From NCBI GenBank assembly GCA_965206125.1, contig CBDBIN010000042.1, forward strand, positions 283,839 through 347,838: a stretch of DNA of 64,000 nucleotides, read 5' to 3'. The notes beneath the pieces were generated by a model, which was given only the letters and a program-made list of their open reading frames with translations, was not told where the DNA came from and did no database searches. How positions within the stretch are numbered: the first letter of the stretch is position 1; each line of letters starts with the position of its first letter. The position numbers and the translations under genes are program-made. This DNA comes from CAXWPM01 sp965206125 (GTDB lineage Bacteria; Acidobacteriota; Terriglobia; 20CM-2-55-15). This document shows, piece after piece, positions 53,809-62,109 of the stretch.

Positions 53809-54761
53809 TTAACTGACGCCTGACTAGGCAACCTCCCCGCAAGCTCGTCATAGGTCAACCGCCGACCAACCGCCTGCATCATAGCGAGAGAGAACCGCTC
53901 GAAATCTCCACCCTCAGCCTCACGGTTGTTGAACCGGAACGACTGCTCATCGAGATAGCGGAAAAGGTGGAACGGTTCGACTGAGATGTACGTTCCGTTG
54001 AGGCCGCGTTTCAGCAGCGACCAGTAGTTCTCCATTCCGTTCGTGTGTACGTTTCCGTTGACGTACTCGACCGCATGGTTGATGACCTGATGGGCGAAGT
54101 CGGTAGCCAGCCCGTGATAGGACAGAAGCTCGTCGGAAAAGAGCGCTGCCCCCGCTTTGACGTGCTCGCGGATTTGGGGTTGGATCGACCGCTTGCGCCG
54201 ATCCTCAATCACGGTGGTCCGCACTCTCCCGTCACGTTCGAGCATCCCGAGTACGGCTGTCTTGTCCTTGCCGCCAGTGCCGGTGATCCGGCGCTCCCGC
54301 TTCGACGTGTGCATGTTCCGAGCCTTGCCGCCGATGAACGTCTCGTCCACTTCGACTTCGCCGCCAAGCTTCGTGAACGACCCGTCCTGCATGGCCTTCC
54401 TGATCCGATGATTCATGAACCACGCGGACTTCTGAGTTACGCCAAGGTGCCTACCCATCTCGTAAGACGAAATCCCGTTCTTGCAGTTCACAACCAGCCA
54501 GACAGCGGTGATCCATTTGTCCAGGGCAATCGGGGAATCTTCAAAGATGGTGCCTGTCTTCAGCGAGAAGGTAGGCTGCTTGTGCTTCGCGTAGCACTTC
54601 CATACCCGAGCCTTGGCCAGCCACGTGACGCGATCACCGCCACACCGAGGGCACGTGACCGCCCCATCGGGCCAGCGCAGTTCAATCATGAACTCGCGGC
54701 AGCGTTCGAAGTCGGAGAAGTATCGAACGGCCTCAATTAATGTCTTGGGATACTTCATCAT
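53805..54761 (-). CDS. IS1595-family (ISXO2-like) transposase
   Basis: The 318-aa transposase has a zinc ribbon (CPRCGGDRV; the second half is WKCYAKHKQPTFS), a helical linker and the ISXO2 DDE core: Asp in VEVDETFIGGK, Asp in LFSDELLSYH and Glu in TNGMENYWSLLKR. I chose ATG 54761 (or 54758); the frame stays open to a TTG inside the terminal repeat. It is about 25% longer in its middle than the transposase at 36050-36925 and is only distantly related to it. Confidence 0.9.
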   Translation of the reverse strand: MMKYPKTLIEAVRYFSDFERCREFMIELRWPDGAVTCPRCGGDRVTWLAKARVWKCYAKHKQPTFSLKTGTIFEDSPIALDKWITAVWLVVNCKNGISSYEMGRHLGVTQKSAWFMNHRIRKAMQDGSFTKLGGEVEVDETFIGGKARNMHTSKRERRITGTGGKDKTAVLGMLERDGRVRTTVIEDRRKRSIQPQIREHVKAGAALFSDELLSYHGLATDFAHQVINHAVEYVNGNVHTNGMENYWSLLKRGLNGTYISVEPFHLFRYLDEQSFRFNNREAEGGDFERFSLAMMQAVGRRLTYDELAGRLPSQASVN

Positions 54762-54818
54762 GAGAGGTATAATATCACGCTCCAATTGGTACGTCAAGTA
54801 TATTATTGCCGTAATTTG

Positions 54819-54921
54819 GGTTGGCGTTGTTCCATTTCAACCTCCATCAGCTCCGGACCGCAACGGGTCCGTTGCGCGATTCCCGGTAACGGTGTCTCTG
54901 TGCTTCCGAGAGTCACTGGGT
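54819..54921 (-). promoter_or_regulatory. Displaced native leader of the Sel1-repeat gene
   Basis: The minus strand holds GGAGG (54841-54845) 5 nt before ATG 54835 (ATGGAACAACGCCAACC), the native start of the gene now starting at 52041. Upstream is a perfect hairpin (CGCAACG-GGTC-CGTTGCG, 54859-54876) in the spacer after the virB4 stop. The leader is now cut off from its gene by 2.8 kb. Confidence 0.75.
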
Positions 54922-57351
54922 TTAAGTCCCCGCGCCCAGGATTTCCAGGGCGCGCAGTAATCCGTGTTCCTCGATCAAGCGCGCTCGTCGTTCCGAATCA
55001 CGGGGGTTGGATGTATAGAGCCAATAACTGGCCCGATCGACTTCGAGACGGAGGATCGCGGCCGTGCCGGCGCGCTTCAGATAGAGTTCCATCTTCGGGA
55101 CCAGAGACCGAATGGTCTCCATTTCGTCGGGATTGAGCCGGAATATCTCCCCGACCTTTTCGGGGAGGTTCGGGTTCGCCAGGAAAATCTTGGTGGGCAT
55201 GGATTCCAGCAGCCCGGCCGCCTCGGGTGTCCCTGTCACGTCGACGGCGCTCTGTGTCGCCATGATGAGAGCGGCGTTCCTCTTCCGCCAGGTCTTGGCG
55301 GCCTCGGCGAGATAGGACAGCACGGCGGGGTCTTTGAGATAGCGCCACGCCTCGTCGACCACCATGAGCTTGACGCGCCGAATGTCGGTGGGGTCTTCCA
55401 GGGCAATCCGCATGCGTTCGAGCAGGTAGAACATGGCGGCTTCACAGAGGTCTTCATGTTCGGCGGCTCCGGCCAGGTCGATCACCTGCCAGTCGGCAAA
55501 TTCCAGATCGCCGCCGTCGGCCGGGTTGTCGAAATACCGGGCCCAGGTGCCCGCGCCGTGCCAGCGTCCCATCGCGGCCCACATGCGCTTGGGCAAGGAG
55601 CGGACCAGCGCGCCGAGGTCGCGCCGTGCCGGAGGAAAGGCATAGATGTCTTCGATGCGTTTGCGGATTTCGGTGGGATCGTCGCCGGTGGTTTCGATGC
55701 CGCCGAGCCGAAGCAGTCGGGTCACCCATCCGGAAAGGAACTGAAACGTGCGTTCACCGGGTGGCAGACTGAACGGGCGCAACCGGAAGGAATCGCCTGC
55801 GGCGCCATCATCGGGCGAGAGTTCCAGGTAGCCCCCGCCGAGGAAACGGGTGAGCCAGCGATAGCTTCCGCCCAGATCCAGAATCAAAACACGCGGCCGG
55901 TACTGCAATGCCTGAACGAGCAGGAAGTTGAGCGTGAAGCTCTTGCCCGCCCCCGTCGCCCCGAGGATCAGCGTGTGGCCGACGTCGCCGGCAAAGAGGT
56001 CATAGAAGAACGGCGTCTGCCAGTGCGTCTCGAGCGTCGTGAGTGCCGGCGCCCCAAGATGGGCGCTCTGTTGGGTGCCGCGCGGCGGACCGAACAAGGG
56101 CGCGAGCGAGGCGGCGGCTCCGGCCGACACCAGGACCTTGCGGAGTTGCCTGGACCGGGGCTGGCCCGGCATCCGATTGAACCACTGGGCGAGTTGTCCA
56201 TAACCCTCCCGGATCAGTTTGGCGTCCCAGGTTGCGAAGATGCGCCGAAGATCGCCGTCCAACCGCTCGATGTCTGAAAGCTCTCCATGCAGCGCAATGG
56301 ACAAGCTGATGTCGCCATAGGCAATGCCATCGGTTTCCAGCTCGACCAGGGCCCTCGACAACCGATCCGACTCCGCGCTGGCCACGCTGTCCTCCATGGC
56401 GGTGGCGCTGCCCTCGGTTTCCTGAACGTGCGCCATCATCGAGTACCGCTGCGAGAAATAGTGTTTGCGCGCGGAGTTGATCTTCTTGCGCCCCGCCTCG
56501 GTCGTGTAGGGCCGCCATTCCAGCGACACCGTCATGCGGGCATTCAAGCGATAGAGGTCGTTGAGCATGTTGGCGCGTGCGGCGGCGGGTGGCGAGAGCA
56601 GGGAATAGAGGATGACGGGTTCTCCGTCCAGGCGCAGGAAGCGCCGCTCGGCATCCAGCTCCGATACGGCAAGGCTCCAATTCAGACCGGAGCCGACGGA
56701 ACCATCCCAGGGCAGTCCGGGCCGGTTGACCAGCTCACTCAAGAAACGGCCCCCGTCGGGTCCGTTCAACAGCTCGATCGGGGTCAGGTCGGAAACGAGT
56801 TTGAAGCCCGCATCGACAAGCTGCCGGAACCTGCCGGCAGCGGCTTCTATCTCGTCGTGGATGTAGATGGCCTCATAGGGGGCACGGTTTCTGGCGAGCC
56901 AGGCGCGGGCGGTGTTGAGCCACCACGGCCCCCGGCCATGCGTTGCGGTGGCCTGTTTCAATCCCGGATCGTGACACCAGACCAGATACGCCTCGACGTC
57001 CTGCAAGCGTTCGGTAAGGAATGTCCTGCGCCGCCGCCGGGCGATTGCCGAGACGCTATCGCCGTCGTCTGATGCGTCTGCGGGAAGGTCAACCGGCCGC
57101 CGTAGCAGATAGAAATGGAGGCGGCCGCCGGGCTCGACATTGGAGAGCAGCCGGGTCCAGCGTTCAAGGACCGCGTCGAGCGCTTCGGGAGTGCGGCCGT
57201 CGAGAGGGCTCAGGGTGATGCGGGCGACGCATAAGAGTTGGCCATCCCGGGTGAGACAGGTCCGGTCGTCTTTGAGGTAACCCCACCAGGGCAACTCTTC
57301 GGCCAGAGGGCCGGCCGCATCGTATTCCCTGCGTTCAACAGCAAGATTCAT
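54922..57351 (-). CDS. virB4: VirB4/TrbE-type secretion ATPase
   Basis: The 809-aa ATPase is the universal energy component of type IV secretion systems. The N-terminal domain (about 1-380) is the CagE/TrbE/VirB4 module. Walker A is ILGATGAGKSFTLNFLLVQA (about 455-475) and Walker B is VKLMVVDEAWRYLKDP, followed by ATQSAVDVTGTPEAAGLLES. ATG 57351 overlaps the virB3 stop (ATGA). Length is normal. Confidence 0.94.
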   Translation of the reverse strand: MNLAVERREYDAAGPLAEELPWWGYLKDDRTCLTRDGQLLCVARITLSPLDGRTPEALDAVLERWTRLLSNVEPGGRLHFYLLRRPVDLPADASDDGDSVSAIARRRRRTFLTERLQDVEAYLVWCHDPGLKQATATHGRGPWWLNTARAWLARNRAPYEAIYIHDEIEAAAGRFRQLVDAGFKLVSDLTPIELLNGPDGGRFLSELVNRPGLPWDGSVGSGLNWSLAVSELDAERRFLRLDGEPVILYSLLSPPAAARANMLNDLYRLNARMTVSLEWRPYTTEAGRKKINSARKHYFSQRYSMMAHVQETEGSATAMEDSVASAESDRLSRALVELETDGIAYGDISLSIALHGELSDIERLDGDLRRIFATWDAKLIREGYGQLAQWFNRMPGQPRSRQLRKVLVSAGAAASLAPLFGPPRGTQQSAHLGAPALTTLETHWQTPFFYDLFAGDVGHTLILGATGAGKSFTLNFLLVQALQYRPRVLILDLGGSYRWLTRFLGGGYLELSPDDGAAGDSFRLRPFSLPPGERTFQFLSGWVTRLLRLGGIETTGDDPTEIRKRIEDIYAFPPARRDLGALVRSLPKRMWAAMGRWHGAGTWARYFDNPADGGDLEFADWQVIDLAGAAEHEDLCEAAMFYLLERMRIALEDPTDIRRVKLMVVDEAWRYLKDPAVLSYLAEAAKTWRKRNAALIMATQSAVDVTGTPEAAGLLESMPTKIFLANPNLPEKVGEIFRLNPDEMETIRSLVPKMELYLKRAGTAAILRLEVDRASYWLYTSNPRDSERRARLIEEHGLLRALEILGAGT

Positions 57352-57659
57352 CTCTTCCGTCCTTCGAGGATCACCCGCCACGGTTCGGCGATCCATTTGC
57401 CCGGGTCGTACCGCGCCTTGAAACGGGTCGACGCCTTGAGGATCGTGAGCATGTTGGGATCTTGTTTCCATGCGAGGTAGCCCGCGCCCCACAGTGCAAC
57501 GAAGACCACCATCGCCGTGACGATGGCATTCAGGGCGTTCCAGAGGGCGAGCGCCAGCGTGGCGCTCAAAATGAACCACGTGCGCTCGACCCCCATGATG
57601 GTGAGTGGGCGGCTCAGGCTTCGGTAACACGGCCAGAGCCGCTTTCCTTGCCGCGCCAT
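57348..57659 (-). CDS. virB3: VirB3/TrbD-like membrane protein
   Basis: The 103-aa protein has the VirB3 plan: a short N-terminus with a conserved Leu/Arg stretch (YRSLSRPLTIMGVERTWFIL), two adjacent transmembrane helices (WFILSATLALALWNALNAIV and TAMVVFVALWGAGYLAW) and a basic C-terminal tail. Position between the pilin and VirB4 genes is diagnostic. Confidence 0.85.
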   Translation of the reverse strand: MARQGKRLWPCYRSLSRPLTIMGVERTWFILSATLALALWNALNAIVTAMVVFVALWGAGYLAWKQDPNMLTILKASTRFKARYDPGKWIAEPWRVILEGRKR

Positions 57660-57952
57660 CAGGGAAACAGCCAGCCAAGGAAATTGACCGCACCGACGGC
57701 CATGCCCACCCCGAAGATGATCCCGGCCATGGCCTTCTTGCTGCCGCCCTCGCCGAAGGCGAACATCAGGCCGCCACAGACGATGCTGATCAGCGCCAGC
57801 CCGCGCGCGATCGGCCCGGTAAAGGCGGCCTCCAGCACCGTGATGGCCTGGAGCCAGGGGCTCTGCGCCCATAGGGTGACGGGAGCGCATAGCAGAATCG
57901 CCACGACCCACAGGCCGCGGTGCCATCCTTTGTTGTGTGTAGATAGAGTCAT
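57659..57952 (-). CDS. virB2: VirB2/TrbC-type pilin
   Basis: The 97-aa prepilin has a signal peptide (GLWVVAILLCAPVTLWAQSP) and two hydrophobic helices (TGPIARGLALISIVCGGLMF and AGIIFGVGMAVGAVNFLGWL) around a short charged loop (GEGGSKKA), as in VirB2/TrbC pilins. GGAGG lies upstream of ATG 57952. The mature subunit would form the conjugative pilus. Confidence 0.88.
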   Translation of the reverse strand: MTLSTHNKGWHRGLWVVAILLCAPVTLWAQSPWLQAITVLEAAFTGPIARGLALISIVCGGLMFAFGEGGSKKAMAGIIFGVGMAVGAVNFLGWLFP

Positions 57953-57974
57953 CGTTGACCTCCCCGTATGTTTG

Positions 57975-58292
57975 TTAATCGAGATACAGACCTTCATCGC
58001 TCCGGTCGAGGGCATGTTGAAGGTCCCGATCGCCTGAGCCACGGCGAATGCCGCGCTCGACCAGATCGACCCGCCGTCCAAGATCGGCCAGGCCGAGAAC
58101 ACGCGCCAGCGCGTAGAACACAACAATGCTGGTGAGGAGCAACGCACCCGCGTGGAGGGCGAGCGTTAACCCATACGCGCGAGCGATGGTGCCCCACCAG
58201 GGCGAGAGAAAGTCGAGCCGCGGCCCGACTAAAAGAACAGCCAACCCACCCAGCGCCGCCGTGACACCGATGCCAAAGAAGATCGGTTTCAT
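57975..58292 (-). CDS. Small two-helix membrane protein of the transfer operon
   Basis: The 105-aa protein has two transmembrane helices (PIFFGIGVTAALGGLAVLLV and LTLALHAGALLLTSIVVFYA) and a charged C-terminus rich in Arg and Asp. Its ATG overlaps the stop of the upstream gene (ATGA). I do not recognise a family; entry- or surface-exclusion or pilus accessory roles are possible from position only. Confidence 0.55.
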   Translation of the reverse strand: MKPIFFGIGVTAALGGLAVLLVGPRLDFLSPWWGTIARAYGLTLALHAGALLLTSIVVFYALARVLGLADLGRRVDLVERGIRRGSGDRDLQHALDRSDEGLYLD

Positions 58293-59203
58293 AGTTCGAT
58301 GACTCCCTGGCCGCGTTCGGTGCGGCCCCCATCGCCGCCACTGCCACGGCTGGCCGAGTGGGCCAGTTTCCCGGCATCGGCGATCAGCGACTGAGCGCGC
58401 GGACTCCCGTTGCCGTGCATCTGGAAGCCGGCCGCGGCCTTGGCCGCGATGTCGGCGGCGCGGTAGTTGCCCGAGACGACTTCGAGGTTGACGTGGCCCC
58501 GGGTGAGGCCGTCGGGTTCCAGATATTCCAGCTGCGCGTCCGGGTACTGCACCTGGCCGTTCCGGATGGGAAGGTGCAACGCTTCGGCGGCCTCGAATCG
58601 CGCGCGATCGGCTGAGGCCCGGCCGCCTCGTCGTCGCGCGGCCTCGGAGCGGCTGTTGATCCCGGCTTTGAGTTCCGCGTCGGTGCGGACCCTCCACAGC
58701 CGTGCGCCGCGCCCTTCGATGCACGCCTGTTCGGCCCGTGCGGCGCGGTAGATGGCCACGTCATGGGCCATGTCGCGCGATTTCGATCCTGCGCGGTCCC
58801 AGGTCCGTTGTTCCGGGTCCATTCTCCAGGCGCCGCCCTGCGCCCTCGCTTCGCGGGCTCCGGCCGCGGTTGGGGACAGGGCGCGGTATGTCCCGCCTTC
58901 CGGTCCCTGCAGGGCGCGTTCGGTAACGAAGCCATCGGCCTTCATCTGATCGATGGCTTTCCGCGCCGCATACGGGTTGCCCCCGAAACGCTCCCGCACA
59001 ATGTCGGCGACGGCGACGACGCGGTAATGACTCACATCGGCAACGGCGGCGTTGATCCGTTCTTTGATGGTGTGCTTCTCCCGGCCCGGATCGTAGTTGC
59101 GGCGGTGGCCGGGGCGCTCCGGGGCCCGCCCGGGCCGGAGCCCCCGCCCCGGTTCCGGCCGGCGGTCAAGAGACGTTCGCTCGCGTGTGTCAAAACGATC
59201 CAC
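58289..59203 (-). CDS. Winged-helix protein with a possible nuclease-like C-terminal domain
   Basis: The roughly 304-aa protein starts at GTG 59203, with GGAGG 9 nt upstream. A disordered Arg/Pro-rich start is followed by a winged helix (VVAVADIVRERFGGNPYAAR, then KAIDQMKADGFVTERALQGP) and a basic linker. The C-terminal domain reads RARFEAAEALHLPIRNGQVQ, PDAQLEYLEPDGLTRGHVNL and EVVSGNYRAADIAAKAAAGF. The D-x-Q-L-E / N-L-E-V-V-S-G-N-Y spacing is reminiscent of PD-(D/E)XK folds, but no Lys follows, so activity is uncertain. A role in relaxosome assembly or regulation is plausible. Confidence 0.6.
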   Translation of the reverse strand: MDRFDTRERTSLDRRPEPGRGLRPGRAPERPGHRRNYDPGREKHTIKERINAAVADVSHYRVVAVADIVRERFGGNPYAARKAIDQMKADGFVTERALQGPEGGTYRALSPTAAGAREARAQGGAWRMDPEQRTWDRAGSKSRDMAHDVAIYRAARAEQACIEGRGARLWRVRTDAELKAGINSRSEAARRRGGRASADRARFEAAEALHLPIRNGQVQYPDAQLEYLEPDGLTRGHVNLEVVSGNYRAADIAAKAAAGFQMHGNGSPRAQSLIADAGKLAHSASRGSGGDGGRTERGQGVIEL

Positions 59204-59207
59204 CCGG

Positions 59208-59471
59208 CTATGCCTCCGCTTCCACCGCCGCCTCGGCCCTGTCGTCTTGACGAAACGCAGAGACCCGGGTGTGTGCGATATCGGCAACCTTGGCGAGCAG
59301 CAAGAGGTCATTGCGGCCGAAGCTGTGCGTACTCTTCCACTCGTCGCCCTCGCGGTAGAGGCGCGAAAAGACGACGCTGTAGCGGGCCTGTCCGTCCCCG
59401 GTGGCATTCATCCAGATGGTCGCTTTGACGCGGCCAATGCGGATCTCATCCGCGGGTTTCGTTTCAGACAT
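59208..59471 (-). CDS. Small conserved conjugative-element protein
   Basis: The 87-aa protein (RIGRVKATIWMNATGDGQAR, VVFSRLYREGDEWKSTHSFG, LLLLAKVADIAHTRV) matches in style the small beta-rich proteins often found beside antirestriction and transfer genes on plasmids and ICEs. No function is known. It lies 28 bp after the ankyrin-ArdC gene, with a purine-rich AGGAGT upstream. Confidence 0.7.
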   Translation of the reverse strand: MSETKPADEIRIGRVKATIWMNATGDGQARYSVVFSRLYREGDEWKSTHSFGRNDLLLLAKVADIAHTRVSAFRQDDRAEAAVEAEA

Positions 59472-59498
59472 GGGTAAGACTCCTTTCTGTTCGCTCTG

Positions 59499-61880
59499 TT
59501 AGCGGCTCAACTCGATCTCCGGCGCTTTAGCCGGAACGGGCGTCTCCGGTTGGGGTTCGCGCGCGGTGGCCGGCGCGGGTATCGCGCGGCCGCGCTCCGG
59601 CGCCCCGGCTTCAGGCAATGTGTCCTTGGCCTTCTTGATTTCGTTGCCGCGTTGCCGCTCGGGCGCTTCACAGACGTAATCGGAGATGCGCCCGGCCTCG
59701 GCCGCCGCCCTGTGGATCTCCTTCGGATCGTCCTTGAGCACCGCGACCCACCCCTTGACGTATGCGGTTGCATGTTGCGGCTCATAGGCCACGCCCAGGC
59801 GATCGGACGACATCATGGCGCTGATTTCAGCCCTCAGTTCTTCCCGCGCGTACGCCTCCGATCCGAAGCCGGCATCGGTGCCCTGGCGCAGACTCTCCCG
59901 GTTCATCCGGCTCTTGTGGCCGGTGCTGTGGCCGACCTCATGGAGCGCGGTCTGGTAATAGCCTTCCGCGTTCTTGAATTGGGACCGTTCGGGCAACACG
60001 ACCTCGTCGCGGTGCATGTTGTAGTAGGCCCGGTCCCCGTTGACTTCCCGGATCCGCACCCCAACTGCCCGGATGACTTTCTCCACGTTCTGCTGCGCTT
60101 CCCATTCGGGAGTCGCCGCGGCCCGGTCAGAGAGTTTGAGGCCTTCGGCCTGCTCGACGTTGAACACGGTGTAGCGCCGCCACATCGGCCGCGTTGTCCG
60201 CTCCGCATCGGGATTCTTCGGTTTGTCTTCGGCCACCTCGCCCGGGGTGGCTTTGGTGCCGTCGGCCCGCCGTGGAGGCTTGTAAACCAGGACCGTGGTG
60301 CCGCGTTCACCTTTCCGTACCTGCCCCCCGGCCTCTTTGATCTGCTTGTAGGTGCCCCAGCGGTTGTCGTTGTAGGCGCGCTGGGTGCGCTTGACCATCA
60401 GTTGCAAGGCATTCCCGCCTTGATAGCGCGCGCCCGTGGAGAAGTTCGCAGGCATGCGGTTTTCGCCGGGCTGCCAGTGTTTCTGCCACGGCGCGGTGCC
60501 GCGCTCGATCTGGGCGATGATGTCGTCGGCAAACTCCTTGTGATATTCGTCTGTCGTTTTCCCTGCCCGGCGGCCCCGGCGCTCCGTATCGTTCGGCTGC
60601 TGCCGTTGTGCGCGGGCTTCCAGCAACACGTTCACGGTCGGGGTGGAATCCCGCGCGGTCGCCACGTCGATTGGAGTCCGCCCCGCGTTGTCTCGCGCAT
60701 CCGGATCGGCCCCGGCCCCGACCAATGCCTGGGCCACGTCCGGCGATCGATTGGAGGCGGCGTAATGCAGGGGTGTCGCACCGTCCGTGTCGGGCGCATT
60801 CGGATTGGCGTTTGCCTGCAGCAGATGGTTCACGGCCTCGGGTGAATCGGATTGAACGGCCAGGTGCAACGGTGTCCGCGACCTTTCGCTGTCCCGGGCG
60901 TGAGGCGTGGCGCCAGCCGCAAGCAAGCGTTCCACCACTTCCGCCCCGTCGGTGCGTCCTGCCCCCAGGTGCAACGGAGTGACGCGGTCCCGATCGGCGG
61001 TATTGGGATCGGCTCCCTCTTGAAGCAAACGGTGAACGCCGAGACAGGCGCCTTCCCCGGCCGCCCGATGCAAGGGGGTCCGTCCCTCTGGATCGGCCGG
61101 ATTGACAGCGTTCTGAATTCGCCGGGAGTCCGGCGCGTCTGTTCGGAAACTTTGGCCGCGGTCGTTGGCTCTGGCTTCCTGCGCCTGTTCCCCGCGCCCC
61201 CGATCCTCGTCCGGGCCGTGAAGGTGTTGGATGGGGACGCGGCCCGTATGGTCTTGCGCCTCCAGGTTGGCCCCGGCTTCGAGCAGCCGGTTCACCATGT
61301 CGGGCCGCCCGGCGGCATAGGCCCGATGCAGGGGGGTCCGCCCCTGGTTGTCGCCCGCGTTCGGATCGGCCGCATGTTCGAGAAGCGTCTTCGCGCCCTG
61401 GGCCCAACCTTTCTCGACCGCTCGATGCAGTGGCGTGGCACCGTCCCTGTCGCGGTCATCGAGGGAAGCCCCGGCCGCGATCAAACGGCCTATTATTGCG
61501 TCGCGTCCGGACTCCACGGCGTTGTGCAACGGCGTGGCCCCGTCCTTGTCCCGCGCATGCACATCGGCCCCGGCCGCGATCAAGAGGCCGCTGCGGGCAG
61601 GGGCGGCGTTGTGGGCGGCCCGATGCAGCGGGGTCGCGTCCGTCTCGTCCCGGGCGTTCGGGTCGGCTCCGGCGTCAATCAAGGCCCGGTGAACATCGAG
61701 GTCGGGATTCCGGATGGCCGCGCGATGCAACGGCGTCTCGCCCCGCCAGTTCCGCAGGTTCGGATCAGCCCCCTGATCGATGAGTTCACGGACCTGGTGT
61801 TGGGTTCTAGTGGCCGCCGCACGATGCAATCGAGACGCGCCATCGACAAGTGAATCGATGAAGTCCTTTCTCCGGCTCAT
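59499..61880 (-). CDS. Ankyrin-repeat/ArdC-type antirestriction fusion protein
   Basis: The 793-aa protein joins about eleven ankyrin repeats (residues about 15-430, TPLHRAA and GADPNARD signatures) to an ArdC-like module. The latter has the N-terminal ssDNA-binding part (FADDIIAQIERGTAPWQKHW) and a zincin domain with H647-E-V-G-H651 (LHEVGHSTGHKSRMNR) and downstream Glu in REELRAEISAMM. ArdC proteins bind single-stranded DNA and protect incoming plasmids from host restriction. ArdC usually stands alone, so the ankyrin array suggests that it targets or is controlled through a host protein. Confidence 0.85.
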   Translation of the reverse strand: MSRRKDFIDSLVDGASRLHRAAATRTQHQVRELIDQGADPNLRNWRGETPLHRAAIRNPDLDVHRALIDAGADPNARDETDATPLHRAAHNAAPARSGLLIAAGADVHARDKDGATPLHNAVESGRDAIIGRLIAAGASLDDRDRDGATPLHRAVEKGWAQGAKTLLEHAADPNAGDNQGRTPLHRAYAAGRPDMVNRLLEAGANLEAQDHTGRVPIQHLHGPDEDRGRGEQAQEARANDRGQSFRTDAPDSRRIQNAVNPADPEGRTPLHRAAGEGACLGVHRLLQEGADPNTADRDRVTPLHLGAGRTDGAEVVERLLAAGATPHARDSERSRTPLHLAVQSDSPEAVNHLLQANANPNAPDTDGATPLHYAASNRSPDVAQALVGAGADPDARDNAGRTPIDVATARDSTPTVNVLLEARAQRQQPNDTERRGRRAGKTTDEYHKEFADDIIAQIERGTAPWQKHWQPGENRMPANFSTGARYQGGNALQLMVKRTQRAYNDNRWGTYKQIKEAGGQVRKGERGTTVLVYKPPRRADGTKATPGEVAEDKPKNPDAERTTRPMWRRYTVFNVEQAEGLKLSDRAAATPEWEAQQNVEKVIRAVGVRIREVNGDRAYYNMHRDEVVLPERSQFKNAEGYYQTALHEVGHSTGHKSRMNRESLRQGTDAGFGSEAYAREELRAEISAMMSSDRLGVAYEPQHATAYVKGWVAVLKDDPKEIHRAAAEAGRISDYVCEAPERQRGNEIKKAKDTLPEAGAPERGRAIPAPATAREPQPETPVPAKAPEIELSR

Positions 61881-62081
61881 TTAATCGCCCTCCCCGTCAT
61901 CGGGCGGCCCGAAGAACTCTTCGTTGCTGACAACGTCCCCGGTGGTGGGGAAAAACCCCATCTGTGCGGCCAGCTCGTGGGATGCCTCGAACGCCTCGCC
62001 GCTGGCGAAGCATGCGTTGAATTCCTCCCTCGTCGTGGCCACACGGATGCGTCGAACCCGGGATTCACTTCTGCCTGGCAT
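61881..62081 (-). CDS. Small acidic protein ahead of the ArdC fusion
   Basis: The 66-aa protein (RRIRVATTREEFNACFASGE, then FEASHELAAQMGFFPTTGDV and a DDGEGD tail) starts at ATG 62081 with AGGAGG upstream. Its stop TAA is directly followed by the ATG of the ankyrin-ArdC gene, so the two are coupled. No family is recognised. Confidence 0.6.
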   Translation of the reverse strand: MPGRSESRVRRIRVATTREEFNACFASGEAFEASHELAAQMGFFPTTGDVVSNEEFFGPPDDGEGD

Positions 62082-62109
62082 GGGCTTCCTCCTATGTGCG
62101 TCGTCACGT

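Larger units (their letters stand above)
52022..54810 (-). mobile_element. IS1595-family transposon with passenger genes
   Basis: Inverted ends are GGCAATAACATACTTGACAT (from 52022) and, read inward from 54810, GGCAATAATATACTTGACGT. A perfect 8-bp target duplication GTAATTTG flanks it (52014-52021 and 54811-54818), as expected for IS1595. Inside are a methyltransferase remnant, an 83-aa gene, a roughly 279-aa gene, a short 64-aa frame and the transposase. The insertion lies nine codons into the Sel1-repeat gene, between it and virB4. Confidence 0.9.
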
